Assembly (NCBI RefSeq): GCF_019132845.1
Contig: NZ_JAHSPR010000005.1
Span: 1 to 64,000 of the forward strand
Direction: 5' to 3'
Length of the DNA stretch: 64,000 nt
Source: Advenella alkanexedens
GTDB taxonomy: Bacteria > Pseudomonadota > Gammaproteobacteria > Burkholderiales > Burkholderiaceae_B
The notes beneath the pieces are model-generated. The model ran no database searches. It saw nothing but the letters and a program-made list of their open reading frames with translations, and had not been told where the DNA came from. A program made the position numbers and the translations under genes. How positions within the stretch are numbered: the stretch's first letter is position 1; each line of letters opens with the position of its first letter. Below, one piece after another: positions 32,739-42,643 of this stretch.

Positions 32739-34541
32739 ATGAGCTATAAAGCGCCAATTGAAGATATTGTCTTCAATCTTAAAGATATGGGTTTGTTGAA
32801 CGATGTTTTGCCATTGCCCGGATTTGAAGAGGTCTCCGAAGATGTGGTAGAGGCGGTGCTAGAGGAAAATGCCCGTTTCGTGGAAGAGGTGGTGGCACCA
32901 TTGAATGTGGTTGGCGATCGCGAACACTCCATCTGGAACGATGGGCATGTCAAAACCCCGCAGGGTTTTAAAGAAGCGTTTGAAATTTTTGCCTCGGGTG
33001 GTTGGCAAGGTTTGCAGCATGATGCTGAACATGGTGGGCAGGGCTTTCCCAAAGTCGTGGCGGCAGCCACTTCTGAAAACCTGAATGCAGCCAATCTGTC
33101 TTTTGCCTTGTGCCCCATGTTAACCGATGGCGCCATAGAAGCCATTACCCAGGCAGGATCCCGGGAACAAAAGGAAACCTATATTCCTCCCATGCTTGAA
33201 GGGCGCTGGACCGGCACCATGAACCTGACCGAGCCGCAGGCCGGTTCGGATCTGGCATTGGTGAATGCCAAGGCTGTTCCCCAGGATGACGGCAGTTATC
33301 GTATTTTTGGCCAGAAAATTTTCATTACTTACGGAGAGCACGATATGGCAGAAAATATCGTGCATCTGGTGCTGGCCCGTACGCCAGGTTCACCGGTGGG
33401 TATCAAGGGAATTTCACTTTTTATTGTGCCTAAATTCCTGGTCAATGAAGATGGCAGCCTGGGTAAACGCAATGATGTATGGTGCGCTTCCCTGGAAGAG
33501 AAGCTGGGTATCAATGCCAGTCCCACTGCAGTGCTGTTGTTCGGCTCAGGCAAATCGGAAGAGGTGGGTGAGGGGGCGATTGGTTACCTGGTAGGCCAGG
33601 AAAACCAGGGTCTGCAGTATATGTTTGTCATGATGAATGCGGCCCGTTATAACGTGGGTATCCAGGGTATCGCCGTTTCCGAACGCGCCTTGCAGCAAGC
33701 TCAAGAGTATGCTCAGGAACGGGTCCAGAGCAATGCCCTGGAAGGGTCTGCCGGGCCAGTGCCCATTGTCAATCATCCCGATGTGCAGCGCATGCTGGCC
33801 ACTATGCGTGGCCTTACCGAGGGTGCCCGTGCGGTTGCCATGTATGCGGCCCGTGCCAATGACCTGTCAGTCAATCATCCGGATGAGTCCGTCCGGGCCA
33901 GTAACAAGGCGGCTTATGAGTACCTGGTGCCTATCGTAAAAGGGTTTTCTACCGAAAATGCCGTTGAGGTTTCCTCGCTGGGTGTACAGGTGCATGGAGG
34001 CATGGGTTTTATAGAAGAAACAGGTGCTGCCCAGTATTACCGTGATGCCCGTATTTTATCCATCTATGAGGGTACCACGGCTATCCAGGCCAATGATTTT
34101 GTGGGTCGCAAAACCTTGCGTGATGGCGGTGCCGTTGCCAAAGGATTTGTCAAAGCCATGCATGAAACCGTGGCTGAGCTTAAGCAGGCAGCCAATAGCA
34201 GCAGTCAATCGGCTTTTATTGCCACCCGTCTGGACATTGCCATTCAAGCCTACGAGGCCAGCATTGATTATGTGCTTGAGACTGCCAAAGCGGGTAATGT
34301 GCGTGCTGTTTTCATGGGTAGCGTGCCATTTTTGATGCTCTCTGGTTATGTGCATGCCGGTTGGCAACTGGCACGTGCCGCGCTTAAATGCCAGGGGCGC
34401 GACGAAGCTTTTTACAGGCAAAAACAGTCTACGGCCGTTTTTTATGCCGCGCATTTGTTGCCTCGCGTCTCCGCATTGTCAGCAGCTGTACAGGCTGGCG
34501 ACCTGGCCCAGGAAAGCCTTGCTTATTTGAAAACGGTTTAA
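32739..34541 (+). CDS. Large acyl-CoA dehydrogenase (C-terminal extended type)
   Basis: The 600-residue enzyme is of the ~600-residue acyl-CoA dehydrogenase class. Its middle domain has MNLTEPQAGSDLALVNAKA (about 147-165), the flavin/CoA region follows, and the catalytic Glu is in RILSIYEGTTAIQANDF (about 436-452). An extra C-terminal helical domain (about 465-600) marks the DmdC/medium- to long-chain group. It is likely used in fatty-acid or aryl-acyl-CoA oxidation with ETF as electron acceptor. It is monocistronic, with a strong terminator after it. Confidence 0.9.
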   Translation: MSYKAPIEDIVFNLKDMGLLNDVLPLPGFEEVSEDVVEAVLEENARFVEEVVAPLNVVGDREHSIWNDGHVKTPQGFKEAFEIFASGGWQGLQHDAEHGGQGFPKVVAAATSENLNAANLSFALCPMLTDGAIEAITQAGSREQKETYIPPMLEGRWTGTMNLTEPQAGSDLALVNAKAVPQDDGSYRIFGQKIFITYGEHDMAENIVHLVLARTPGSPVGIKGISLFIVPKFLVNEDGSLGKRNDVWCASLEEKLGINASPTAVLLFGSGKSEEVGEGAIGYLVGQENQGLQYMFVMMNAARYNVGIQGIAVSERALQQAQEYAQERVQSNALEGSAGPVPIVNHPDVQRMLATMRGLTEGARAVAMYAARANDLSVNHPDESVRASNKAAYEYLVPIVKGFSTENAVEVSSLGVQVHGGMGFIEETGAAQYYRDARILSIYEGTTAIQANDFVGRKTLRDGGAVAKGFVKAMHETVAELKQAANSSSQSAFIATRLDIAIQAYEASIDYVLETAKAGNVRAVFMGSVPFLMLSGYVHAGWQLARAALKCQGRDEAFYRQKQSTAVFYAAHLLPRVSALSAAVQAGDLAQESLAYLKTV

Positions 34542-34620
34542 ACCGCTTGTTTTGCCGGCTTTTATTGGGCCCGAATCCTCGCGATAGCAAGTAAGCGCTT
34601 GTTGTTTGCACGGATATAAG

Positions 34621-34654
34621 ACCGCTTGCTCCTTTTGGGGCAGGCGGTTTTTTT
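34621..34654 (+). terminator. Rho-independent terminator after acyl-CoA dehydrogenase
   Basis: ACCGCTTGCTCC pairs with GGGGCAGGCGGT around a TTTT loop, followed by a run of T residues. It isolates the dehydrogenase transcript from the LexA-box promoter that begins 40 bp later. Confidence 0.85.
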
Positions 34655-34695
34655 GTTGTGTTTTCACCAAGGAGAAAATAATCACTTGCCAAAAT

Positions 34696-34715
34696 TACTG
34701 TATAAATATACAGTA
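34696..34715. promoter_or_regulatory. LexA-binding SOS box
   Basis: TACTGTATAAATATACAGTA is a near-ideal proteobacterial SOS box: CTGT-N8-ACAG with flanking TA and an AT-only core. A TTGCCA (34686-34691) with 17-bp spacing to TACAGT (34709-34714) would place the -10 inside the box, so LexA would block transcription. The next downstream gene on this strand is the 77-codon ORF at 34823. Confidence 0.88.
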
Positions 34716-34822
34716 CAGGTTATCGCATGCATAGTTGCGATATCCCAGGTTAGGGTCCTGGTACTTCTGCCGGGTGTGGCTAATGCCATATCCGGCAGTC
34801 CCGAACTTTCAGGAGGCTATAA

Positions 34823-35056
34823 ATGCAAGCAGGTAAACTTTCTTCATCAGGTTCAATCAATCGTCATATGGCTAACGACATTTCCTGGTCCCCATATGAT
34901 CAAACGTATGCCATGTTAAACAATCTCAAGCATCATTGCCACCCCCGTAAAAACCATTTGTCTTTAGGTCGAATGTTTATGGACGTTTGTTCCGCACTGG
35001 TATGGGCAGTGGCCATACCCCTTGTGTTGTTTATTGGTACCATGGCAGGGTATTAG
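34823..35056 (+). CDS. SOS-controlled small membrane protein, unrecognised
   Basis: The 77-residue protein has a hydrophilic, His-rich N-terminal half (LKHHCHPRKNH, 35-45) and one C-terminal hydrophobic segment (about 52-74: FMDVCSALVWAVAIPLVLFI) ending near the C-terminus. It is preceded by an ideal AGGAGG seven bases before the ATG, and by a LexA box 107 bp upstream. It is therefore very likely a real, DNA-damage-induced gene. I recognise no family. A tail-anchored single-helix protein under LexA recalls SOS division inhibitors (SidA, DidA) and membrane toxins such as TisB, but no sequence similarity to these is visible to me. Confidence 0.72.
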   Translation: MQAGKLSSSGSINRHMANDISWSPYDQTYAMLNNLKHHCHPRKNHLSLGRMFMDVCSALVWAVAIPLVLFIGTMAGY

Positions 35057-35313
35057 CCTAGTATTAGCCAATATAGTACTCAATAGCACCCGAATGTTGT
35101 GAAAATATTACTTTTTCTGGTCTGTAAAAAGGTGCTTAATGTCTTAAACATAAGAAAACACTGGCATTTATCCGTTTAAGGATATATAATTTTCTGCTTT
35201 ATTGTATTCATCCTCTGGCGGCTTTGCGGGTAAAGGGTTATCTGCAAGTACGGCGTAAAAAATAAATGCTTTGTATCAGTTTTTAGCCGTGTATGATGAT
35301 TTAAGGAGTTCTC

Positions 35314-35691
35314 ATGAACCTTATCGAACAACTCGAGAAAGAAGAGATTGATCGCCTGACTGGTGGTACACCAGCTGTTGAGTTTGCACCGGGTGACACA
35401 GTTATCGTTAACGTAAACGTGGTTGAAGGTACACGTAAACGTGTGCAGGCTTACGAAGGTGTTGTTATTGCCAAGCGTAACCGCGGTCTGAATTCTGCTT
35501 TTATCGTACGTAAAATTTCTTCCGGTGAAGCCGTAGAGCGTACATTCCAGTTGTATTCTCCCACCATCGCTTCCATCGAAGTGAAACGTCGTGGTGATGT
35601 ACGTCGTGCCAAACTGTACTACTTGCGCAACCGTTCCGGTAAAGCTGCTCGTATTAAAGAAAAACTGGTACGCAAAACAGTGGCAGCATAA
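35314..35691 (+). CDS. rplS: 50S ribosomal protein L19
   Basis: The 125-residue protein carries the L19 blocks [39 protein letters not shown] and [15 protein letters not shown]. It sits at the 30S-50S interface. AAGGAG precedes the ATG. It usually closes the rpsP-rimM-trmD-rplS operon, but here the other three genes are not upstream. A terminator follows 40 bp after the stop. Confidence 0.97.
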   Translation: MNLIEQLEKEEIDRLTGGTPAVEFAPGDTVIVNVNVVEGTRKRVQAYEGVVIAKRNRGLNSAFIVRKISSGEAVERTFQLYSPTIASIEVKRRGDVRRAKLYYLRNRSGKAARIKEKLVRKTVAA

Positions 35692-35730
35692 TTTCATTTT
35701 TTATGAAATTCAGTTGTCCCTGAAGGAAAA

Positions 35731-35758
35731 AGCACCTATATTTATAGGTGCTTTTTTT
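35731..35758 (+). terminator. Rho-independent terminator after rplS
   Basis: AGCACCTATA and TATAGGTGCT form a perfect 10-bp stem with a 2-base loop in the drawn pairing, followed by seven T residues. Confidence 0.88.
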
Positions 35759-35776
35759 ATTTCAGAGGATTTTTAT

Positions 35777-36496
35777 TTGTCGAAAGAAATTATCAGGCCC
35801 CAGCAAAAAATAATATTGCCATTTGATCCGGTTATTCAGCCTTGGTCTCCGGCCAGTGAAAACCTGTCTGCGGTGCCAGGCTCATTGTTGACCCCCGATT
35901 TATTTCAAAAGGCTTTTGATCATCGTTTTGTCTGGCAGGCAGAGTCGCTGCTGCACGACTGGAATAATGTCAAATTCACAGAACAGCAAACGTATATAGA
36001 TGCGGCTGTCCTGTTGCCGCTGGTTTATGTCAACAAAGAAATTCATGTTATTTTGACAAAACGTTCCCCTCGGCTGAAAAAACATGCCGGTCAAATCAGT
36101 TTTCCTGGAGGACGGGTTGAGGCAAGCGACCCCTCTGCCAAAGATGCCGCTTTGCGTGAGACGGAAGAAGAAATTGGTATTCCGGCTTCCAGTATAGAGG
36201 TGGTTGGCCAGTTGCCAGACCTGTTTACCGGGACCGGTTTTCTGATGAAGCCCTATGTGGGCTGGGTTGATGAAGGGTTTTCAATCCAGAAGGACAGTAA
36301 CGAGGTGGAAGAGGTGTTTTATGTCCCCTTGTCTTTCCTTATGGATCCACGCAACCACCGTTTGCACAATGCAAAATTGCCCGATGGCACGATCAGAAAT
36401 TATTTTTCAATGCCTTGGAATTCTTATTTTATCTGGGGTGCAACGGCCTCGGTTATCAGAAATTTGTATCATCGCCTGCACCAGGCAGCCATTTGA
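35777..36496 (+). CDS. NUDIX coenzyme A pyrophosphatase
   Basis: The 239-residue protein has the CoA-specific motif LTKRSPRLKKHAGQISFPGG immediately before the Nudix box GGRVEASDPSAKDAALRETE followed by EEIGI. It hydrolyses CoA and its derivatives to phosphopantetheine and 3',5'-ADP. The start is a TTG at 35777 with AGAGGA upstream; frames reaching farther left run through the rplS terminator. The gene order rplS-Nudix-rsgA is common in this bacterial group. Confidence 0.88.
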   Translation: MSKEIIRPQQKIILPFDPVIQPWSPASENLSAVPGSLLTPDLFQKAFDHRFVWQAESLLHDWNNVKFTEQQTYIDAAVLLPLVYVNKEIHVILTKRSPRLKKHAGQISFPGGRVEASDPSAKDAALRETEEEIGIPASSIEVVGQLPDLFTGTGFLMKPYVGWVDEGFSIQKDSNEVEEVFYVPLSFLMDPRNHRLHNAKLPDGTIRNYFSMPWNSYFIWGATASVIRNLYHRLHQAAI

Positions 36497-36507
36497 GCAA
36501 AGCAGGT

Positions 36508-36560
36508 AAAACCACCAGGATTGCCACGGCATAAGCGAGGGGTGGTTTTGCCCGTTTTTT
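36508..36560. terminator. Probable bidirectional terminator, Nudix/rsgA
   Basis: AAAACCACC (36508-36516) pairs with GGTGGTTTT (36541-36549) between convergent genes. TTTTTT follows at 36554-36560 for the rightward transcript. The 24-base loop is large, so the call is tentative. Confidence 0.5.
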
Positions 36561-36567
36561 CTTTTAA

Positions 36568-37455
36568 TCAATAGCGTTTTGCTGACTGGCTTTCAAGCAG
36601 GATACGCTCATAAAGCTCATGGCGCTTGCTGTTTATTTTGCCGTCTTTCAGCGCAGCCAGCACGCCACATCCCGGCTCATGCAAATGGGTGCAATTATAA
36701 AAGCGACATGATTCAATATGTTCCTTGAATTCAGGAAAGCCATTGGCAATATCGGTTTGTGCCAAATGGTAAAGACCAAATGCCTGGAAGCCGGGCGAGT
36801 CAATAAGACAGCCGGTTTGGCCGGGTAAGTGATACAGCCGTGTGCTGGTTGTGGTGTGTTTGCCGGTACCCAAAGCTACCGAGTGCGCCTGGGTGTGCGC
36901 TTTGGCATCTGGAATAAGCACATTTAAAATGCTTGATTTGCCCATGCCGCTTTGCCCAAGCAACAGGCTGGTTTTGTCTTTCAGCAAGGGTAGCAGGTCG
37001 CGCTTTAACTGTTCGGGCTCGTAAATACTGCATGAAATAATCGGAACGCCCATCTCACGGTAAATTCCAAGGGATTCCTGCGCGCGGGCCAAACCGCTTT
37101 CCAGATCGCATTTGTTCAGCAGGATGATGGGGCTGATGTTTGCACTCCAGGCGCCGGTCAGGGCACGTCCGGTAAGATCATCAGAAAAAACCGGTTCGGT
37201 GGCGACCACAATGAGCAACTGGTCTACATTGGCGGCAAACTGCTTGGAACGCATTTCATCCGAGCGGTAGAGCAGGTTTTGTCGTTCCAGGGTTTCTTCA
37301 ATGCTGCCTTCGTCCTCTCCCTGGGGTTGAATGCGAACAAAATCGCCAACGCAGATGCCGGTTTTTTTGCCACGGGTGTAGCATTGCCGCAGTTGACCGT
37401 TTTCAAGTTCAACCTGGTAATGACGGCCATGGGCGGAAATTACGCGTCCTTTCAT
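36568..37455 (-). CDS. rsgA: Ribosome small-subunit GTPase RsgA
   Basis: The 295-residue, circularly permuted GTPase has an N-terminal OB fold, G4 LNKCDL (about 112), G1 GQSGMGKSSILN (about 168), G3 DSPGFQAFG (about 213), and a C-terminal zinc finger CRFYNCTHLHEPGC (about 248). It helps mature the 30S subunit. It lies 4 bp downstream of the Ste24-like protease gene, so the two are probably co-transcribed. Confidence 0.94.
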   Translation of the reverse strand: MKGRVISAHGRHYQVELENGQLRQCYTRGKKTGICVGDFVRIQPQGEDEGSIEETLERQNLLYRSDEMRSKQFAANVDQLLIVVATEPVFSDDLTGRALTGAWSANISPIILLNKCDLESGLARAQESLGIYREMGVPIISCSIYEPEQLKRDLLPLLKDKTSLLLGQSGMGKSSILNVLIPDAKAHTQAHSVALGTGKHTTTSTRLYHLPGQTGCLIDSPGFQAFGLYHLAQTDIANGFPEFKEHIESCRFYNCTHLHEPGCGVLAALKDGKINSKRHELYERILLESQSAKRY

Positions 37456-37459
37456 GTGT

Positions 37460-38725
37460 TTACGCCTTTGAACCGGTTAACAAGTGCTGGATACGGACAG
37501 AGGCCGGTGGATGGCTGTCATAGAAGGCCGAGTGTATCGGATCAGGAGTGAGTGTGGCGGCATTGTCATCATAAAGTTTGACCAGGGCTGAGACCAGTGA
37601 TTGGGCTTCGGTTTGCTCACTGGCATATTGATCGGCCTGGAATTCGTCTTTACGGGAAAACCAGCTTGCCAGCGGAGAGAGCAGGAAGGTAAATACCGGC
37701 ACGGCCATGAAAAACAGAATGAGTGCCAGCGCATCATTGCTGTGCATGAGTGCCGGGGGGGCACCCAGGCCTTCGTAAAACCAGATGGTGTTTTTGACAT
37801 AACCTAACAAGGCAAAAAACACCAGGGCAACAAAGAAGCTGATGGCCATTCTCTTGATAATATGTTTGTGTTTGAAGTGACCCAGCTCATGGGCAAGCAC
37901 GGCCTCAATTTCAGGACCATTGAGTTTGTTCAGCAGAGTGTCAAAAAACACGATGCGCCGTGATTTGCCAAAACCGGTAAAGTAGGCATTACCATGGGCA
38001 GAGCGTTTGGATCCATCCATGACAAACAGGCCATTTAGCGTAAACCCGCAGCGCGAAGCCAGTTTATTAATGCGTTCAGCCAGTTCGGGGTTATCAAGCG
38101 GGGTGAATTTATTGAATAGCGGTGCAATAAATGTGGGGTACAAATACAGGATAAGTACATTGAATCCAACCCAAAGAGCCCATGCCCAGAGCCACCAGGC
38201 GTTGCCGGCTTCAGCCATTAGCCATAAAATGGCGGCCATTAAGGGCAGGCCAAGAATCAGGCTGACTATAATGCCTTTAATCGTATCGCTGATAAACAGT
38301 TTAAATGTCATGCGGTTGAAGCCGTATTTGGCCTCTAACTTGAATTGACGCCATAAACTGAAAGGCAGGTGCAGCAGGCCGGTAATAATGCCAATGGCGG
38401 CAAGCAGGGCCAGTTGTCGCCACATGTCGCCTGAAATTTGTGTTTGCAGGAAAGCATCCAGCAGATGTAAACCACCTAATAAGGTAAAGCTGATGAGTAT
38501 CATTGCGTCAAATATCCACTCGCCCATCCCCAGTTTCATGCGTTCAATCGTATAATCAGCTGCCCGCTGGTGACTGCGCAGGCTTATTTTTTCAGAGAAT
38601 TCTGCAGGAACCGCGTTGCGGTGCTGGCTGACGTGACGGATTTGACGGCTTGACAGCCAAAGTCTAACGATGGCTTCGAGGCCAAGAAACAGGATAAATA
38701 AGAGTGTAAACAGCGTTGTTGTCAT
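37460..38725 (-). CDS. M48 Ste24-like integral membrane metalloprotease
   Basis: The 421-residue protease has about seven membrane helices, the zinc motif HELGHFKHKH (about 283-292) and the downstream acidic ligand region DEFQADQYASE (about 355). It is related to CAAX prenyl protease 1. Bacterial substrates are unknown; membrane protein quality control is likely. It is followed by rsgA and is divergent from orn. Confidence 0.88.
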   Translation of the reverse strand: MTTTLFTLLFILFLGLEAIVRLWLSSRQIRHVSQHRNAVPAEFSEKISLRSHQRAADYTIERMKLGMGEWIFDAMILISFTLLGGLHLLDAFLQTQISGDMWRQLALLAAIGIITGLLHLPFSLWRQFKLEAKYGFNRMTFKLFISDTIKGIIVSLILGLPLMAAILWLMAEAGNAWWLWAWALWVGFNVLILYLYPTFIAPLFNKFTPLDNPELAERINKLASRCGFTLNGLFVMDGSKRSAHGNAYFTGFGKSRRIVFFDTLLNKLNGPEIEAVLAHELGHFKHKHIIKRMAISFFVALVFFALLGYVKNTIWFYEGLGAPPALMHSNDALALILFFMAVPVFTFLLSPLASWFSRKDEFQADQYASEQTEAQSLVSALVKLYDDNAATLTPDPIHSAFYDSHPPASVRIQHLLTGSKA

Positions 38726-38782
38726 ATGTTAATGATTGCTCTGTGCGAAAATAACGAAACTCAGTATTAAGGATAAATGAAA

Positions 38783-39328
38783 ATGGCAGTAAATGATTTG
38801 CGTCTGGTTTGGCTGGATATGGAAATGAGCGGTCTGGATCCTGAAAAAGAAAAAATCCTGGAGATCGCCGTTGTGGTTACCGAACCGGATCTGACTATTG
38901 TGGCTGAAGGGCCTGTATTGGTTATTCATCAACCTGATAGTGTATTAGATGCCATGGATAAATGGAATACGTCCACCCATGGTAAAAGTGGATTAATCCA
39001 AAAAGTTAAAGATTCCACTTTAACAGAAGAGCAGGCTGAAGATATTTTGATTGAGTTCCTGTCCAAATATGTGCCGAAAGGTGCATCTCCCCTGTGTGGC
39101 AATACCATTAGTCAGGATCGGCGTTTCATGTTCAAGTACATGCCTCGTTTTGAACAGTATTTCCATTACCGCAATCTGGATGTCAGTACGCTTAAAGAAC
39201 TTTCCCGCCGTTGGAAACCCGAGGTTTACAAGGGTTTTGCCAAGAAAAGCAAGCACGAGGCGCTGGCCGATATTCATGAGTCGATTGAGGAAATGAAGTA
39301 TTATCGGGAACACTTCATTAAAGTGTAG
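38783..39328 (+). CDS. orn: Oligoribonuclease
   Basis: The 181-residue DEDDh 3'-5' exonuclease degrades short RNAs. Its motifs are [20 protein letters not shown] (Asp and Glu ligands), [10 protein letters not shown] and [13 protein letters not shown] (His and Asp). Length equals the family norm. ATG 38783 is preferred; the ATG two codons earlier is too close to AAGGA. Confidence 0.96.
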   Translation: MAVNDLRLVWLDMEMSGLDPEKEKILEIAVVVTEPDLTIVAEGPVLVIHQPDSVLDAMDKWNTSTHGKSGLIQKVKDSTLTEEQAEDILIEFLSKYVPKGASPLCGNTISQDRRFMFKYMPRFEQYFHYRNLDVSTLKELSRRWKPEVYKGFAKKSKHEALADIHESIEEMKYYREHFIKV

Positions 39329-39351
39329 ATGTATTGGGGACTGGCGAAGAC

Positions 39352-39786
39352 ATGCAGACACTAATCGGACAGGCGGGCCCGCAGGGAATTGCCGGTATTG
39401 GCACAGACCTGATTTATATTCACCGGATACAGTCGTCTTATGACCGTTTTGGCATGCGCTTTGTAAAACGCATCCTGGGGCCAGGGGAAATCCTCAAGTT
39501 TGAGAGGCGCTACACGCGTGATGCGGCCCGTGGCATCCGTTTTCTGGCCACTCGTTTTGCTGCCAAAGAGGCTTTTTCCAAGGCCATTGGCTTGGGCATG
39601 CGCATGCCCATGTATTGGTCCGGGATGCAAACCCTGAATGCGGCCAGTGGCAAGCCCGTGGTGGTGCTGGCTGAACCGCTTAAAACCTGGTATGAACAAC
39701 GGTTTGGTACGGCACATGTGTCAGTTACCGACGAATCTGATCTGGCCATGGCATTTGTCCTGGTTGAATCTAAAAAAGGACAATAA
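39352..39786 (+). CDS. acpS: Holo-[acyl-carrier-protein] synthase
   Basis: The 144-residue enzyme transfers phosphopantetheine from CoA to apo-ACP. Magnesium-site motifs [12 protein letters not shown] (about 15-26) and [13 protein letters not shown] (about 67-79) are intact. ATG 39352 (MQTLIG) replaces a TTG at 39334. The gene is followed 1 bp later by nagZ, and orn precedes it by 23 bp. Confidence 0.93.
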   Translation: MQTLIGQAGPQGIAGIGTDLIYIHRIQSSYDRFGMRFVKRILGPGEILKFERRYTRDAARGIRFLATRFAAKEAFSKAIGLGMRMPMYWSGMQTLNAASGKPVVVLAEPLKTWYEQRFGTAHVSVTDESDLAMAFVLVESKKGQ

Positions 39787-39787
39787 A

Positions 39788-40834
39788 ATGCAATCATTGG
39801 CAGTACCGCCCGGACCCGTTATGGTTGATGTGCAGGGCACGCAGTTAACCCAGCGCGAAAAAGAACGTTTGCGTCACCCGTTGGTGGGGGCGGTTATTTT
39901 GTTTGCCCGCAATTATGAAAGCCCCGAACAGCTAAGTGCACTTACCCGGGAAATCCATGAAGTCCGGAAAGCGCCTCTGCTGATTGCGGTTGACCATGAA
40001 GGGGGGCGGGTACAGCGTTTCAAAACCAACGGTTTTACACACTTGCCCGGCATGCGCGAATTGGGGTGTTATTGGGAGAAGGATCCGCAGTCGGCCATTC
40101 GTGCCGCCACTGAGCTGGCTTATGTCATGGCGGCCGAGTTGCGTGCCTGTGGGGTGGACTTTACCTTTGCACCGGTACTCGACCTTGACTATGGGGTCAG
40201 TCAGGTGATTGGCAGTCGTTCTTTTCACCGCGATCCCAAGGTGGTGACCACATTGGCGCGAGCCATTATTCAGGGGCTTTGCCTGGCGGGTATGGCGGCC
40301 TGTGGCAAACATTTTCCGGGGCATGGCTTTGTGGAAGCCGATTCCCATTTGGCCATTCCGGTGGATGAGCGTACCCTGGATGAAATCATGAATGAAGATG
40401 CGCTGCCATACCAGTGGCTGGGTGATATGGTTTTGCCCGCTGTGATGCCCGCCCATGTTATTTATCCCAAGGTTGATAATTCACCTGCCGGTTTTTCCCG
40501 GAAATGGGTGCAGGATATTCTGCGCCGGCAACTTGTCTATAATGGGGTGGTGTTCTCTGATGATCTTACGATGGAAGGTGCATCGGTCGCTGGCGATATC
40601 GTCGCACGTGCGCAGGCAGCCCTGAACGCCGGTTGTGATATGGTGCTGGTGTGCAACCGTCCTGACCTGGCTGATGAATTGCTTGAACGGCTTGAATTTG
40701 CCATTACAAGCGAGTCCATTGAACGGATTCAGCGCCTGATGCCAGCCATGCCTTTCATGAATTGGGAAGCCTTGCAATTGAATAAGCGGTACCAAGATGC
40801 CCGAGCCTTTCGACATAAAATCGTTTCTGAGTGA
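39788..40834 (+). CDS. nagZ: Beta-N-acetylhexosaminidase
   Basis: The 348-residue GH3 enzyme removes GlcNAc from anhydro-muropeptides in peptidoglycan recycling. It has [10 protein letters not shown] (about 62), the catalytic His loop [16 protein letters not shown] (about 171) and the nucleophile region [12 protein letters not shown] (about 250). ATG 39788 follows the acpS stop closely. Its 3' end overlaps uvrC by 38 bp. Confidence 0.94.
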   Translation: MQSLAVPPGPVMVDVQGTQLTQREKERLRHPLVGAVILFARNYESPEQLSALTREIHEVRKAPLLIAVDHEGGRVQRFKTNGFTHLPGMRELGCYWEKDPQSAIRAATELAYVMAAELRACGVDFTFAPVLDLDYGVSQVIGSRSFHRDPKVVTTLARAIIQGLCLAGMAACGKHFPGHGFVEADSHLAIPVDERTLDEIMNEDALPYQWLGDMVLPAVMPAHVIYPKVDNSPAGFSRKWVQDILRRQLVYNGVVFSDDLTMEGASVAGDIVARAQAALNAGCDMVLVCNRPDLADELLERLEFAITSESIERIQRLMPAMPFMNWEALQLNKRYQDARAFRHKIVSE

Positions 40835-42626
40835 CCTGCCTCATTTGCCGGGTGTTTACCGACACCTGGATGAAAATGGTACGGTCCTTTATGTGGGCAA
40901 GGCGCGTGACCTGAAGAAAAGGGTTTCTTCCTATTTTCAGAAAACCCCGTCCAGTCCGCGTATTGCCCATATGGTGGCCCGCGTGGTGCGTCTGGAAGTC
41001 ACTGTCACGCGCTCCGAGGCCGAGGCCCTGATTCTTGAGAATAATCTCATTAAATCATTGCGCCCGCGCTATAACATCTTATTCAGGGACGACAAATCCT
41101 ATCCCTATTTAATGGTTAGCGATCATGCGTTCCCGCGGATTGTGTACTATCGGGGCAGCACCAGCAAGAAAGGGCGCTTTTTCGGACCCTATCCAAACTC
41201 CTGGGCAGTGCGGGAAACCATTCAGATCCTGCAAAAGGTGTTTCGTTTGCGCACCTGTGAAGACACGGTCTTTGCCAACCGTTCCCGTCCCTGTTTGCTG
41301 CATCAGATCGGGCGCTGTTCCGCATCTTGTGTGCAGGCGCTTTCCGAAGATGCTTACCGGCAGGACGTGGAAAGGGCTGTGCGTTTTCTGGATGGTCAGG
41401 CCAGTGATGTGATTGATGATATTGAGAAGCGCATGATGGCGGCTTCCGATGCACTTGAATTCGAGCAGGCTGCCGTTTTGCGCGATCAGATGCATGCCCT
41501 GGCCACGGTTTTGCACCAGCAATCCATGGAAGAAGCCGGTGGTGGTGATGTGGATATTATTGCGGTTGAAATGCTGGGCGGCAAGGTCTGCGTCAATTTG
41601 GCCATGGTAAGAGGCGGGCGGCATCTGGGTGACAAGGCATTTTTTCCGGCACAAACAGATGGCGATACGCCTTCTGATGTGTTAAGTGCCTTCGTGGCAC
41701 AGCATTATCTTGATAATGTGATGCCTGCCTTATTGGTTTGCTCTCACCCCTTGTCTGAACCGGAATTGCTGGATATGCTGAATGAGCATGCGGCAGGCAG
41801 GGTGAAGGTGCGGTTGCAGACGCGTGTTCAGGGTATTAAAAAAGCCTGGCTTGAACAGGCAGTGAAAAATGCCCAATTGGCCTTGTCGCGGGTGTTGTCC
41901 GAGTCGACGGCAAAAGCGGCCCGTACGCGGGCGCTGGCCGAGTTGCTTGGGCTGGATACCGATGAGAATGCACTGGATGACATTCGGATTGAATGTTTCG
42001 ATATCAGCCATACTGCCGGAGAGGCTACCCAGGCTTCATGTGTGGTTTATCTTCATCATGACATGCAACCTTCGCAGTATCGTCGTTACAATATAGCGGG
42101 TATTACACCGGGTGACGATTATGCCGCCATGCGCCAGGTGTTGGAACGACGCTTCTCAAGAGTGGCCGATGCGGAATCTCCCATGCCAAACGTGGTGTTG
42201 ATTGACGGCGGCAAGGGTCAGGTTGAAATTGCCCGGCAGGTATTTGAAGAGTTGGGTCTGGATACCAGCGTGATTGTTGGTGTGGCCAAGGGTGAAGGGC
42301 GTAAATTGGGACTTGAAACCCTGGTATTTACCGATGAACGGGAACCGGTGGCGCTTGGTTTGGGTTCTCCGGCCTTGATGCTGGTAGCACAGGTGCGTGA
42401 TGAGGCGCACCGCTTTGCCATTACCGGCATGCGGGCCAAACGGGCCAAAACCCGTAATGTATCCAGGCTTGAGGAAATCGAGGGAGTGGGTACCAAACGC
42501 AGACAAAAGCTGCTGGCACGTTTTGGTGGTTTTTCTGGTGTGGCAGCCGCCAGTATTGATGATTTGCGATCGGTGGAAGGAATTTCGCAGGCTTTGGCAG
42601 AACGTATCTACGAATCACTAAGATAG
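40797..42626 (+). CDS. uvrC: Excinuclease ABC subunit C
   Basis: The 609-residue nucleotide-excision repair endonuclease has an N-terminal GIY-YIG domain ([20 protein letters not shown], about 16-35), a UVR motif near 200, an RNase-H-like C-terminal nuclease ([17 protein letters not shown], about 399) and helix-hairpin-helix motifs at the end ([20 protein letters not shown]). It overlaps nagZ by 38 bp, which supports co-expression, and is followed by pgsA. No LexA box is visible in front of it. Confidence 0.96.
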   Translation: MPEPFDIKSFLSDLPHLPGVYRHLDENGTVLYVGKARDLKKRVSSYFQKTPSSPRIAHMVARVVRLEVTVTRSEAEALILENNLIKSLRPRYNILFRDDKSYPYLMVSDHAFPRIVYYRGSTSKKGRFFGPYPNSWAVRETIQILQKVFRLRTCEDTVFANRSRPCLLHQIGRCSASCVQALSEDAYRQDVERAVRFLDGQASDVIDDIEKRMMAASDALEFEQAAVLRDQMHALATVLHQQSMEEAGGGDVDIIAVEMLGGKVCVNLAMVRGGRHLGDKAFFPAQTDGDTPSDVLSAFVAQHYLDNVMPALLVCSHPLSEPELLDMLNEHAAGRVKVRLQTRVQGIKKAWLEQAVKNAQLALSRVLSESTAKAARTRALAELLGLDTDENALDDIRIECFDISHTAGEATQASCVVYLHHDMQPSQYRRYNIAGITPGDDYAAMRQVLERRFSRVADAESPMPNVVLIDGGKGQVEIARQVFEELGLDTSVIVGVAKGEGRKLGLETLVFTDEREPVALGLGSPALMLVAQVRDEAHRFAITGMRAKRAKTRNVSRLEEIEGVGTKRRQKLLARFGGFSGVAAASIDDLRSVEGISQALAERIYESLR

Positions 42627-42643
42627 TGGTAGGATTACACATT

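Noticed and set aside
34626-34919. 97-codon frame overlapping the LexA box
   Set aside because: It begins inside the terminator of the previous gene, spans the promoter, and lacks a ribosome site; the 34823 frame has an ideal one.
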